A stretch of 64,000 nucleotides of DNA from Leptodontidium sp. MPI-SDFR-AT-0119 (taxonomy: Eukaryota > Ascomycota > Leotiomycetes > Helotiales > Leptodontidiaceae): positions 620,001-684,000 of the forward strand of contig JAHLEZ010000029.1 of assembly GCA_020726505.1 (NCBI GenBank), in the 5' to 3' direction. The number at the start of each line of letters is the position of its first letter. The first letter of the stretch is position 1. The position numbers and the translations under genes are program-made. Below are positions 45,481-57,295 of this stretch, in pieces. Under the pieces are notes generated by a model. The model saw only the letters and a program-made list of their open reading frames with translations. It did no database searches and had not been told where the DNA came from.

Positions 45481-47682
45481 TATTACAATCGTACAATATA
45501 CCTTAGAATAGCGGAGTTAAATCCATTAAATCCGTTAATTAACGTGTGGCTACGATTAAAAAAGCTTTAAAAAAGCTATAAAAATGGTACAGAAATTTAT
45601 ATTATTTATAAAGTTAATAATATATTAGACAAACGAAACGGCCTTAAAACTACTTATATTTACGATCTTTATCTTAATAATGAAGTTTTAGTATATTAAG
45701 AAAATAAAAGATAAGCGGGATCTTACAATTTCTTAGGTATAAAAGGAGAATTATATAAGATTAATATAAGAAATAAAAGAATACGTACGTTTAAATTAAT
45801 AACGATTTATCCTTTTAAAATAAAGACCTTTAATATTAAACGACAAAAAAAACTTACTAGAGGATATTTATAAGTATTATTTAGGATCCTTAGTCAAAAA
45901 ACCTATTAAAATAGTATTAAATTTACCTTAAATCGCTATAAAACCTGTATTTATAAAATATATCTTAGACTTATTAACTATTAATAATAATTATAATATT
46001 AAGGTATTTTTAATTAAGAAGAAGAGAAAAGATAGAGAATTATTTCTTAAATTACGTACTAAAGGAAAGATTATAATGCTTAGTTTATTATTTTAATAAT
46101 CTCAAAGAAGAAAATATAAAGTACTTATTAAAAGGGGAATTTTTATGCTTATTTATAAAAACGATCTTAAAGTAAAAGGCTACTATATCTTTAAGTTAAG
46201 AATAGTAAACGAAGTTAAAGGCAAAGAAACGCTAATTTTATATAAGAAGTTAAGACTAGTAATTTAATATTTTAACGACAAAGGGAAGAGGGAAATTTTG
46301 ACTTAGTCTCTAATAATCTAATAATTTAATTAACGATTACTAATATTTTTAGCCGCTGCTATTAAGTATTTAAATCACCGTTAAAACTAATTTAAATCCT
46401 ATTTAGTTATTAAGGATCTTACTTAAGCCTACGTTTAAGTAAAGACAAGGCTTTTTCGAGACATTTTTGTATAGTTACTAAAAGAAATCACAAGAGATTT
46501 TCCTCTTAGTATAATATTTATAATAATATTACTGTTATATAGTACTTATTAATTAATATTAAGATAAGTTATAAATTTAAAATCGTAGGAATATAAATAA
46601 ATAATACTATAATTTTAAGAAATAAGAACTTCTTATAAAAGAGTAAGATAAGATTACTAAAGCTGGTTATCTAACGAAGCTAATACAAGTACTACTTCTT
46701 ACTAAAGCTATTACGTTTAATAAGGATATTATTAATATAAACAGGGATAATCTTTATATATCTTAAAAGAGTTAAAAAGTAAGAATAAAACTAGTTAACG
46801 TATGGAAAGAGGATTATAAAAAGGCCCATAAAAAGTAATAAGCTCGTATAGCTTATCTTACTATTATTTATTAGCCGGAAGTAACATTTAATTTCTTAGT
46901 TATAACATAATATTAAGATTTAATAAAGGACGATATTAAAGCCTTAAACTTATGTCTAAAATAGTAGATAAACAACTTAGAAAAGAGGGCTTTAATACGT
47001 ACTAATTAACCTACGATTTATAAAGGTTTACGTTTTTGTAAATAGTTCTTTTACTAATAATAAAGATATAAGTTTAAAATAAGTTTTATGTTAATAATTA
47101 GTACTAAAATAAAAGGGAATACGTAATTTATCTTATTTAGTAATATTATATATACTAACTTAATAAAATACAAAAAAGTAAATCTTATAATGCTTGTATC
47201 GGAGTTATATACTATAATAGTTAATATTAATACTTATTTTTCCTAGTATTACCATTAATATAGTAACTAATAAGCTTAGTATCTCGCGTTTTCTTATTAT
47301 TATTTGTATAAATTCTTTATCCCTTTATAAGTATATTATTAAGCTTAGTATAATAAAAGAGAAGCGCCTAATAATTAATAGTACTAATAATCTTATTAAT
47401 ACTATAATAAAGAGTACTTTAAATAAGGCTCTTTGGGATTTTGTTAATATTAATATGCTTATTATAAAAATAAAGGATTAGGTTCAGCGGTTAGCCGGAG
47501 TTAATTTTAACTAATAACGAAGGGGTTTTATACTTATTATTTTTCTTTGTATCTTTTTATATTTTTTTTATTAATTCGTTATTTGCATTTATTTTTATAT
47601 TAGTTAATTTACGAAGTTAGAAATATATTTAATCTAGTTTTAAATACCCTTTAATTTAAAACACTAATAGGCGGCCGTACGA

Positions 47683-48716
47683 CAGCGTGAACAAAATTAA
47701 TCATATAAATCAATTAATATTTAATTAATTTGATTTGATTTGATTTGATTTTGATTAATTAATCTAGATTAATCTAATTAATGACTTTTTTCTTTAGATA
47801 TTTATATATAATATAAGAATAGATTCAATAAGCGAGTATTTTAATAGGATAAAACAAAGGGTTTTTTTATATTCGCATATAATAGATCAAGTAATTACTA
47901 CTACTGGCCCTTAGTAACGTTTGTGCGGATATTTATATTATAATTAAAACTAGTAATTAAATTATTAAATGTGTTTATTTTATTCTTATAATACTTAGTA
48001 CTTATTTAGAGTCGAACTTGGTCTTAAAGGGACCTTTTACGTCGCGGATTAGTTTATGTAGTCTAGGGTTTTAAATAGGTAAGAAAGAGATAGCGATAAT
48101 TACTTCGTTTTTTACTTACGCCTTAACCCTCGAGTTATATTATCTTATATCTACTCTCATAAGCTCTTTACTTAAACGACTAAGTGTACGTGGTCATAAA
48201 TGAAGCTCGAGTAACCATAAATAGCGAATAAGCGCATAGCTTATCTGAAATTAGCGACGACTATCTCGTAATTGTCCTAGTCCCTAAGCCTATATTAAAA
48301 TGCGTTGACTATTATTAGTTTCCTTAAAGTACTTAATAATATAAGCTACTTTTTATTTCTAATATATTCTTTAACTTATTAATATATTATTAAATACTTA
48401 CTAGTATATATTTTTTGTTTATTATTAGCTAATATACTTAAGTGTTATAGAAAAGGCTTTAGAATCACTTAGCTAAGCTACGTAAAGCTCGGTTAAGACT
48501 CGCCACCCCTATTTTTAGTATACGCTAAACCTAACAAGAATAAGTGTTAACACTCTATACCTAATTAAGATGCGGCTCTTATATTAATCAAATTAATTAA
48601 TTAATAATCAATTAATCTGATTTGATTTGATTTGAATTTGATTAATTTAAATTTGACTTGATTTGATTTTGATTAATAGCCATTAATGAAATCAAATCAA
48701 ATCATTTTACACACTG
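47683..48716. mobile_element. hAT-type DNA transposon remnant in Copia C
   Basis: A 1034-bp insert with ends CAGCGTG...CACACTG. The 8-bp target duplication is CCGTACGA/CCTTACGA (47675-47682, 48717-48724), one mismatch. An 8-bp duplication and CAGYG ends fit hAT. Both subterminal zones are arrays of AATCAAATC/GATTTGATTT units, in the manner of transposase-binding subterminal repeats. No transposase motif could be read; it is either non-autonomous or fully decayed. Confidence 0.75.
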
Positions 48717-48759
48717 CCTTACGATAATACTTTAATAAGAATAAATTATTAATTTTATT

Positions 48760-50100
48760 ATAAGGGGTTACTTTCGTATAATAATATAAAAAGGTATTAC
48801 TACAAAGAATCTACTACGAAGCTAATTTAAAACAAAGCTAAATCCCCTACGAATAAAAATTAGGAAAAGGTTTCTTTTCCTCTTTTACGCTATAGCGGCG
48901 ACTTCGGCGAGGGCGCTTAACAAAAAGATTATCTTTATTACCGTTTTCCCTATTACACTTAGTAATAGTAAAAGAAGTGATAATAAAAAACTAATTTAAG
49001 ATTAACATCGTCTTTTATAATACAAAGTCGTTAATACTTAAAAGCTTTAATATTAAAAGAAAATAAGGGAATTAAGTTACTAGTGTGGTGGGGATAGGCA
49101 CGTGAGAGCTTGTCAGCTCACTTGACTACCCCTGTATATAGCCGGCTGCCAGCTGTAGAGTTGCATCCACATATATTATTACAATAACGAATACTACTTT
49201 GACTCTTTTGGAGCTACGATTAGGCTTTGTCCCTTTCACACTACTTGCGAGATAGCTAAGCTAGCAATTTCCTAACGTAAAGCGCGAGTTTTTTTTAATA
49301 ACGCTAATAATACTTCCTTAATATTTTTTAATGCGCTAGTAGTAGTAACTAATAATACTAAATTAATTAATTTAGCAATAGCAACGACAGCCTTTTTATT
49401 TTTTACCTCGAGGGTAGTAATTAAACGGAGGTACTTTTCAGTTATAATTAAGGGATTTGTTATATATTAATAGTTTTTATATTTAAAGGACTTTTAGTAA
49501 TAATTTAAATATAATTTAATTTGGGAAAAGAAATATAAATACTTATTAAATTACATTAGGACTTTTTTTTACGTAATATACGTACTTCTTATTCTTAAGA
49601 TCATTAAAAACGTACTTATAAGACGGGTATTTTTATAAGAAGGCGAACGTATCAAATGTAGTATTTATAGTAAGCGACGTTAAAAGCTCTTATGAGAATT
49701 AGTACAGGTATTGTTTTTAATTAATATATCGTTTTCTTATTAAATCATCTTTAAAGAGTATACTTACTTTTAAATTGTTTCTTTGATTTAATATAATTTT
49801 CTTAAGAATATTAGTTTTTGAGGTATATTAAGCGAATTTAAAAGATTAGAAAGTAGTATACATACGATAATTATATATATATTAGTTAAAGAGATTTTAA
49901 ATTTTCCAAGAAGAAAGTAACACACACATAATACTAAGGGTTTTTATTATTATTAGTTTTCGCTTAGCTTCGCTATTGCGTATCGCTATATTTAAACACC
50001 TTTTGGGACACTTTCGAACCGAATTAAACATTATTAAATGTTCTATTACTTTTTTTATTATTTCTTATACTATTAATTATTTGCTTTTGCGTTATAATTA
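48760..50100 (-). pseudogene. Antisense cysteine-cluster ORF of Copia C
   Basis: Same location as in copies A and B. Near 49640-49580 the minus strand reads YPSYKYVFNDLKNKKY in the frame that gives SYECAFNN in copy A. Interrupted by the S3 solo LTR and by stops. Confidence 0.4.
49084..49240 (+). repeat. Solo LTR, family S3
   Basis: 157 bp, TGTGGTGGGG...CCTTTCACA, flanked by CTAG/CTAC. It contains TGTATATAGCC, a TATA-like site. It matches the inverted copy at 26224-26391; the last 25 bp differ. Confidence 0.8.
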
Positions 50101-50130
50101 AAGTAATCTTTTTTAAAAACATTTTACTTA

Positions 50131-50375
50131 TATTATTCACAAGTCCTTATATAAGTATACTTTAGTTTAAAAAGAGGTACGAGTTAAGATTAGGGGCTTA
50201 AGCCTAACTAAATTAGTTTCGGAGGACATTTGGTGGGGTTTCGAAGTATTTAATTTAGCTCTCCTCGTACTCTCTTAAAAAATACATAAATTTTTAATTA
50301 TATATTATTTACTTTATCGCCATCCTAATATATCGATATATATTACGTAGTACTTGAACCGGTACTGCACCGACA
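50131..50375 (+). repeat. 3' LTR of Copia C
   Basis: About 245 bp ending GGTACTGCACCGACA. The start is RIP-altered to TATTATTCAC. Confidence 0.8.
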
Positions 50376-51249
50376 ATTTCAATATCAAATAGCTAATAGA
50401 AAGCCGAGTGGGTATTAAATTATTACTTGTAGGCCTTGCTTCTCTCGACTTCGAGAGGTCTACTAGGAAAAGAAAGAAGTGATTCCTTCGAAAGAGCTGC
50501 AAGCTTAACAATTAAAGTAAGCACAGCGGGTCGTTAAGAAGGCCATATATAATTAATTATAGTTTAAGAAAGTAAAAGTAGAAGAGGGCCGGTTACGAGA
50601 AGGAGAATATTAAATATATTATTAATAAGAAGAATATATAAAGCCTCGAGAAACTTTTGTAAGTGCTTACAGATACTTTAATTCTGATGAAAACTAGGAG
50701 CCTCCCGAAGAGAGTCTGATAGGCCTACAAGAGGATTAGGAGGATTTAAATAATACTCGAGGGGAGTTTACAAGCGAGTAAGAGAGCTAGGAGGAAGATC
50801 TGGGTAATCGAGAAAAGCTTACGAGTTTACGAGAAGAAGGTTTAGGTATTTAAAAAAGCTTTACAAGTCTATAACAATAGTAGGAACTATATAAGAGTTA
50901 TTTTTATTCTTTGTGTAATTAAAAGAAGCTTTCTCACAAGTTTAAAGACAATTGTTTTACATATATTAAGTGTCGAGAACGAAATAAGAAAGCTAATAAA
51001 GTTAAAAGAGAGAGGATTAAAAAAAAATTAATAACAGGTTTAACTTGAGGTCTAGAAAATCTACCCCGTAGCTTACGAAGGGCCGTGGATTTTAGTGCCA
51101 GCAACGGGCCGATAATTAACATTTAATATATATTGTTATATAGTACGTTTTCCTAATAAAAGTGATGTTTTAGCTATGTAATTAACCGTTGCGAAGCGAG
51201 GTCTCCTGGCCCCGAAGCTTGCGAAGGGCCGCCGGGGAAAAGACCTCGT
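50376..51249 (+). repeat. Dispersed repeat R, copy 2
   Basis: 50610-51249 is the reverse complement of 7929-8544. The first 235 bp are present only here. The plus-strand frame shows SLDFERSTRKRKK near 50445-50485 and acidic stretches such as EEPPEES-like codons, then NLPRSLRRAVDFSASNGP near 51055. A coding past is likely; the family is unknown. Confidence 0.6.
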
Positions 51250-51259
51250 TGAGTGTATA

Positions 51260-51735
51260 TCACGTAAGTAGGCCTTAGGACAGCGTGTTCCGCCATTAAG
51301 TATGTACTTTTTGGGACAATACTTGCATCTCCATTCTACTCTCCCATTGGTCTGATGATGGTGATGATGATGATGATGATGAATTCACTTGAGATTCCGC
51401 TCTTGAGAGTGTGTCGTAAAGGAGCCTGACGTGCTTTCCCGGCAAATGCTGCGTCGACCATTTTGAAGTGTCTGCCTGTGGTCCATTCACTGATTGGTCT
51501 CGCGATCCGTTGAGCCCGGTTGACCCTCCCTGCTGCGACCGACCTGAACTTGCCCTGGAACCATGGCAAAGTCGCAAGCCGGCTCTCGGGACTTGTAGTT
51601 GTGGCCGCCGGCTTCTCCGCCGCCTCGTTACCTGGAACCCCCGCGTGGCTTGGGATCCACGCCAGCCGGCAGGTACAAAGTTGTATTGCAAAATCTACAA
51701 GTAAACTACAATACAAGTAAGGCCAGCTACTTCCT
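51260..51735 (-). pseudogene. Non-LTR retrotransposon (Tad-like LINE) RNase H fragment
   Basis: The minus strand reads LAWIPSHAGVPGNEAAEK from about 51660, the conserved core of the RNase H domain in fungal LINEs. In a second frame it continues with SKWSTQHLPGKHVRLLYDTL (about 51485-51425), which normally follows it. The frame change lies near 51480. Upstream reverse transcriptase is absent, so this is a short relic. A (GAT)n microsatellite lies within it at 51352-51384. Confidence 0.7.
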
Positions 51736-51943
51736 TACCACGCTTTCCCTCAGGTTGCAAGGCTTTTGCCTAAGCTCACTATTTTGCCCCTGATTCGGGG
51801 GTTCAGTCGGGATGGGAGTTCGACTTTTGCTGGCCCCCATTGGTCTGATTGATGTACTTGGTCTCTGGATCCTTGTCTGGCAAAAGATTAAATACCCAGC
51901 AAGTACGGGGCCTAGCCTTAGCCTGTTGCTCTGGATCTAGTGG

Positions 51944-52070
51944 TAGTAATGATAAAGATGGTGGTGGTGATAAAGACAGTAGCGGTGATGAAGATACTGG
52001 TGGTGATAAAGATGGTGGTGGTGATGAAGATAGTAGTGGTGATAAAGATGGTAGTAGTAATGAGGGGGTA
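51944..52070. repeat. GA-rich minisatellite
   Basis: Imperfect tandem units of about 12-15 bp of the type GGTGGTGATAAAGAT. The plus strand encodes an Asp/Gly/Lys/Ser repeat within an 81-codon open frame (51849-52094). The minus strand encodes a Ser/Pro/Leu repeat. I treat it as a simple repeat, not a gene. Confidence 0.7.
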
Positions 52071-52099
52071 GAGTACTCTAAGAAGGAACCTTGAGAAGA

Positions 52100-53143
52100 C
52101 ATAGTTGTAAAGGTAGAGTGATAGTAGTTAAAGAAAGATGGAAAGAATGACAGAGAAAGTGGGAAAGAGCTCCCTTACATAAAAAGCTTGTCAAACTAGC
52201 AGAGGGTTCAGTGATTAAATTATGCGTTTCGTGATTACAATAATCCTAGTTTAATATTGTATTAAAAGGTGTGGTGTAGTATTACCATAGTGGTGACGCT
52301 AACGGCCTCACTACTGAGCACACTGGATTGGGCGACTCGGGATAGGCGTGAAGACGAAGGTTGAAACCTGGGAATATGATACCGAATCTCTTGATAGCGT
52401 TAGGGGGGAACTTGTAGTAGCATCCGGCAAGTCACACTCTGATATCTGGCGGCAAGGTAGCGTCCGGAAGGACCTTGTTATAGGGTCAGCGATTATTTCG
52501 GCATTGGTATAGGGATTAGGGTCTGTCAAGACTCCCTGCGACGATTCCAGGGTGAGAGTCCTAGCAAGAGAGCTGGCGAGTCAGTGCGCCAGCCCGCTCT
52601 AAACAAACGCCGAAGGAGAACGTACGCATATAGCACGCCAACTAGTTATTTAAATCGCGATGATGGAGAACAGGCGTCTATCTCCCGTGAAAGCTCCACG
52701 GAGGAAGTCATAATCCTTGATACGACAGACGTTGGAAGCCCTGGCGGATCTGTAGTACAAATGAGTTTTGAGAATACGCTTTGTGACACAATGCTGACAT
52801 CTACATAGGCCTTTATTAACGTGTCCGAATATAATAATATTTATGATCCTCCCAATCGCAAAACACCGGCTATCAACACCAGCGTTGCAGCTGAGAGTGC
52901 CAGAGACGTGCGTCCCGACGAAATTAGATGTCACGTCGAAGAAAGTTCGAGAGGTTCTTCTACCACTCACATCGGCTATTGTACCACTGAGATGTGGGAG
53001 AACGATTTAGGCGCAGGAAACGGTGCTAGTGAAGCTAAGGAGCGAAAAATTAAGCAGAAGACAGATATGAAGCCCGCACTTTTGTCCAAAACAACTTTCA
53101 TACAAAATATGGTGTGTCTGCAAATGTCTCTTGTCGGTATCGT
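52100..53143. other. Region with short uncharacterised open frames
   Basis: Plus-strand frames at 52584-52808 and 52821-53381 have moderately natural composition (for example NKRRRRTYAY and TEEVIILDTT) but no domain. The second runs into the 3' end of the regulator gene on the other strand. They could be remnants or exons of an unknown gene; evidence is too thin for a call. Confidence 0.35.
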
Positions 53144-55342
53144 CTACAAAAAGTCTGTTTCAAACGCCACCCATTCCCCAGATCTCCAAGTCCCCGCAAA
53201 TTCATTCCAATTATGCCAGTCCATTTCTGCACCAGAGAATTCTGAGATACACAAGAACGACTCCTGTGGAGTCCCAGTCGAGGTTTCGTTGATGCTAGAA
53301 TGTGAAAAAGGCTGCGAGAAGTGCAGATCCATGGGAGTCATGCTCTCTGCAGCTACTTCTATTGATCCACCAAAGTTTTGAGGAACGTCGCGGGCAGCAT
53401 TCTCTGCAATAGAGAGCTGCATCAGAAGCTGATGATACCGGGGATCGCTGCGAGAAGCTTCTGGCAAGGTTTCTAAAGAGCGTCTAGCTGAAGTCAATGC
53501 CCGATCGTACAGTGGCTGCCAAGCCGCAGTGCTTAGATGGCCGAGAATGGTACGTAGAGCATTCCATGGCAGTTGTCGACCTTGTATTTGCCAACGCCAG
53601 CCACTCCAGCTGGGCTCATTCTGCAACGAGTAGGTGTAATCAATTACTGCGAGGCATGAGGTGAATAATGCTTGCGCCCCAGTGGGATGCGGCAATTGCC
53701 TGTTGTTGTTATTATTGTAGGTAATTTTTTGGGGAAGCATCAGGTTGACTTTGGTGAGGAATAGCCGTACGCTTGTTTCGATGAATGCTTGGAGTGGACG
53801 ATTGGGGTCAATGTGCTTGAGGTATGTATCTTTGATTGTCAGGTCAGTTTTCTTCAATATTTGAAGTTTCTGATTGGTATCTGCGATAGATTGAAGTTGG
53901 CGAGATAACGCCCAAATCTCGCTGCGAAGGAGGAAGGTGGAAGTATCAGTCCATCCATATGAATCAACAGGCGGCTGTGACATGTTGGCATTAAGCGCAG
54001 CATCGTCTATGTTTGTAGGCTTTTCTGTCTCAAACATATTCTGGCTCAGTTTGAATACTGAAAGCTGCGAGCTTTCAGATCTCGAGTCGATGAGGCATAT
54101 GTGCCACCATAGTCGGCGTCGCATCTGGACGTCAAACTGGGTAATATTGGCCAACTTCGAGCCATCAAGATGGAGTTTCATGGATGCGGCCGCTCGGACT
54201 AGGATACCGGCCAAGATCCAAGCTGTCTTCGTCTCGCCGGTATACTGAAGCACGCTTATATAGATGGCGAGTGCCTGGAGCAGGATCATGTCTGAGTTAT
54301 TCAAGAAATCGGCCTGTACGAGTGCCTGTTCGGTTCCAAGTCGATATTGAGCGAGCAATTGACCTTTCTCTGTATGGAAGTTCGCCTGAACCTTATGTGG
54401 CGTCTGTCAGCAAGACAGGGGCAATGTGTAGGGCAGCACGACTTGCCTCCGCATCCTCAAGGGACATGATTGCCGCCAAGGAGATAGAAAGGACCAGAGC
54501 CTGCAAGCTGGCTGAGAGACTATCATAGCTGCTTCTGATTTCTTGAATAATCTTCGTCATGGATGGCACATGCAAGATTTTGATAAATGGGTCGACATTG
54601 TCCACAAATATTTGCCAAAGGAAGAGCATCTGAGATGGAAGTGGGTACAAATCCTTCTTGTGTCGTGCGGTCGAGGTACTTCTGAGGAGGAAATTGTAGT
54701 ATCCAGTATGAGGTGAGACGTCGGAAACGGATGAGCTACTGCCGTCATCGAAGTGCATGACAGTATGGCCTTGCACGGCTTCGAAGATGTCCTCTACCTG
54801 AGCAAAAATTAGAAACCTACATCGACTTGTTGGGTGTTTGAAGCCCAACGAAAAATCCCGCATACCTCTTTGCAGAACACTGTCCAGAACCCTTCTCCGA
54901 CAACAAGGTCACCATTACTGGCCACTTCCAGAACACCAAAGTCCTCAACCACTTGAGGTGCCTTAGGGGCGTCATTGCCGATGCCAGCACTTCTTTCACT
55001 AGAGGACACACTTGTTGCACTCACAGAACTGTCTGGAGGACAGTCAATCTTGTTTATTCCTGCTGCATTCTCAACCTGCGAGCTGAGTCCACCAACCATG
55101 GCTTCCAATCGTCTCAGGCGCCCAACTAGTTCTACCTGCTTCTGTGCGGCCCGATCTCCGACCCGACTGCGGCTGGGAATGCGCCCTGAAACTGGAAAGA
55201 TGCAGTCAATATTACTTTTTGTGCAGGCAGCACATGGATGGCGTCTATCACAGCGCAGCTTACGCCGGCGGCAATTGACGCAGCTCCATATTTTAAGGGG
55301 TTCGTCGCCATTGGCACTGGGATCTGGAGCCTGCAGAGACAT
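53144..55342 (-). CDS. Zn2Cys6 fungal transcription factor (GC-AG intron)
   Basis: Nuclear regulator of 691 residues. Exons 55342-54866, 54797-54447 and 54391-53144 (stop). The binuclear zinc cluster has Cys at 21, 24, 31, 37, 40 and 47 (spacing 2-6-5-2-6), within CVNCRRRKLRC, followed by a basic linker and a short coiled coil. The middle-homology (Fungal_trans-like) domain spans about residues 190-480, with LFLWQIFVDNVDPFIKILH, LLAQYRLGTEQALVQADFLN and LWWHICLID. Intron 1 (68 nt) is GT-AG; intron 2 (54446-54392, 55 nt) starts GCAAGT and ends AAG. Both are phase 0, and removing intron 2 restores the conserved block leading into LLAQYR. Divergent from the AMID-like gene, which may be a target. 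Confidence 0.85.
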
Positions 55343-55749
55343 TCTTCCGGTAGGATCTCGACTGTGTATTCAGCTGCATGCCTCTTGGCTGCTATCAAAG
55401 GACAATCGGGTGGCAGGTGAGAAGAGTGGACATTGATGAGAAGAGGTGCATCGCGGACACGGACTCGGACTCGGCCCAGGATTTCCTTTTTCTTGGCACA
55501 TCCTTTGATTGGCTCTTAGTCCGCGATCTTCCTCGATGTTCCATCCACCAATCATTGAATGGTGACTCGACTTCATTAAAGGTGACGAGTATCCGCACGA
55601 CGTCGCTCGCAAAGCGTATTTTGCAGAAACATTCTTTATTTCTGTCCAATCCACTTGAACACTTCCAAGCCATACACCAAGAAAGACTATCAAACAGCCC
55701 CGCCAGGTATCATTCGGTTGGCCGTAATTAGTTCTCAGCACCATTCGCG
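55343..55749. promoter_or_regulatory. Shared divergent promoter region
   Basis: About 407 bp separate the two ATGs of the regulator (minus) and the AMID-like gene (plus). Zn2Cys6 factors typically bind CGG triplets. An inverted-type CGGACACGGACTCGG cluster is seen at 55454-55475. Co-regulation is an inference. Confidence 0.45.
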
Positions 55750-56910
55750 ATGGCAAAAAAGGTAGTGATCCTCGGCGCTGGATGGGCCGGACTGCCTCTG
55801 GCGCATAAACTGCTCAAGTACACCCTCCCGAAAATTAAAGACTTGAAAATCATCCTTGTCTCACCAAACAGTCACTTCTACTGGAATCTCGCCGCTGTTC
55901 GAGGAGTCATCCCAGGAGCGTTTACAGACGATCAACTCTTCCTCCCTATCCAAACAGGCTTCGCGAGATACCCTGATGGCAGCTTCCAATTCATCTTGGG
56001 CAAAGCATCCAGCATTGACCCGGATAGCAACATCGTGAAGATCACCCAAAATGACGGAACTCAAAAGTCACTCAACTATGACCAGCTTGTCATTGCTACT
56101 GGTTCCCAAATACAGAGCGACTTGCCTTTTAAACCTGTCGGCACACACGAAGAGACAGTCAAGGCTTTGCACACCCTTCAACAGCAGATTGGTTCGGCGA
56201 AGTCAATTGTCATTGCAGGAGCTGGACCCACTGGAGTGGAGACCGCTGGGGAGATTGCAGCTCACTACAGTGCTGAGAAAGATGTCACTCTCATCATTGG
56301 CGGAAAGCATGCTCTAGAAGCATCGAATGTTCTACCGAGCATCAGTCAAACTGTGGAGAAGGATTTGCAGAAGCTCGGTGTGAAAATGATACACAATACC
56401 AAGGTCGATGGTGCGCTGGCTGGCGCAAAAGATGATGGCGGCACCTCGCAGACCATCATCACTCTTTCAAATGGCACGACCATCGTCGCAGATCTATATC
56501 TTCCCCTCTTTGGCGTCAAGTTGAACACGAGTTTTGTTCCCGCAAATTTTCTCGACTCTACGAGAAGCATTATTTTGGACAAGACGATGCGGGTGACGGG
56601 CACGAAGAACATTTGGGGTATTGGAGATGTAGGAAATCTCGAGCCGAAGCAAGTGACGGTCATTGACGCAATGATAATCCACCTATCGGCAGCCCTGGAT
56701 ATTGTTTTGACTGGGTCGGGAGACGTGAAGGAGTACAAACTGGGAAAGCCGATGATATTTATCAGCATGGGCAAGAAGTATGGCACCGGCCAAATCGGCG
56801 GGTGGAAGTTCTGGGGATTGCTCGTGGCTTATGTTAAAGGAAGGAATATTTTCGTGGATACGGCAAAGCAGTATGTGGATGGAAAGGCTTTGAGGCATGC
56901 TGCAATGTAG
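55750..56910 (+). CDS. AMID/AIF2-like FAD-dependent oxidoreductase
   Basis: Single-exon gene of 386 residues, normal for the family. The N-terminal FAD-binding motif is VVILGAGWAGLPLAHKL (5-21), then LVIATGSQ (113-120). The NAD(P)H-binding motif IVIAGAGPTGVETAGE is at 153-168 and the second FAD contact IWGIGDVGN at 288-296. These proteins oxidise NAD(P)H and in fungi are annotated as apoptosis-inducing-factor homologues, often found in metabolite clusters. No signal peptide; a membrane-associating C-terminus is possible. The ATG is immediately followed by AKK and the glycine motif, supporting the start. Confidence 0.9.
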   Translation: MAKKVVILGAGWAGLPLAHKLLKYTLPKIKDLKIILVSPNSHFYWNLAAVRGVIPGAFTDDQLFLPIQTGFARYPDGSFQFILGKASSIDPDSNIVKITQNDGTQKSLNYDQLVIATGSQIQSDLPFKPVGTHEETVKALHTLQQQIGSAKSIVIAGAGPTGVETAGEIAAHYSAEKDVTLIIGGKHALEASNVLPSISQTVEKDLQKLGVKMIHNTKVDGALAGAKDDGGTSQTIITLSNGTTIVADLYLPLFGVKLNTSFVPANFLDSTRSIILDKTMRVTGTKNIWGIGDVGNLEPKQVTVIDAMIIHLSAALDIVLTGSGDVKEYKLGKPMIFISMGKKYGTGQIGGWKFWGLLVAYVKGRNIFVDTAKQYVDGKALRHAAM

Positions 56911-57295
56911 GATTATATCCAATGTAGTCGAGAATGCACGCCCGTTGAACGACGTCGTTTTAAGGCTCTTGAACCAACTAATGTTTTACTACCTATCCTA
57001 TCCTCTGCCCTATCCTAATCAGTATGCTTAATAGGACTCACTCCAGTTCCCATTCTCTCGATGCTCATTTGTCCCTAAGCGAGCGCCCCCCTTCGACCAT
57101 TGGAAGACGCGTCGACGTCGCGTGCTACCAGGATAGACTACGCGCGTAATTAGAGTATATTCCTAGTAAGTTGGGCTCCTAGAACCACTTTGCAAAAGAT
57201 CGACATGTTGACTTCGTGGGCCACCTTTCTGTGCCTAGTCTTCTTCCTCGCGCAGACTTTCGCGGCCTGGCTTCACACCTATTCCCTCTCTAGAG
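56911..57295. other. Intergenic
   Basis: 3' flank of the AMID-like gene. A 35-codon frame at 57206 begins with a hydrophobic stretch (TFLCLVFFLAQTFAAW) but has no further support. Confidence 0.35.

Larger units (their letters stand above)
45490..50375 (+). mobile_element. Copia element C, 5'-truncated
   Basis: It begins inside the integrase region (equivalent to about 13545 of Copia B) and runs to a 3' LTR at 50131-50375. Reverse transcriptase is at about 46.1-46.6 kb and RNase H at 47.0-47.5 kb. About 100 bp are missing near 46545. It carries a hAT-like insert (47683-48716) and an S3 solo LTR (49084-49240). It is the most mutated Copia copy. The right flank is repeat R copy 2. Confidence 0.8.

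Noticed and set aside
51849..52094. 81-codon Asp/Gly-repeat open frame as a gene
   Set aside because: Produced by a minisatellite that is open on both strands; no conserved domain.
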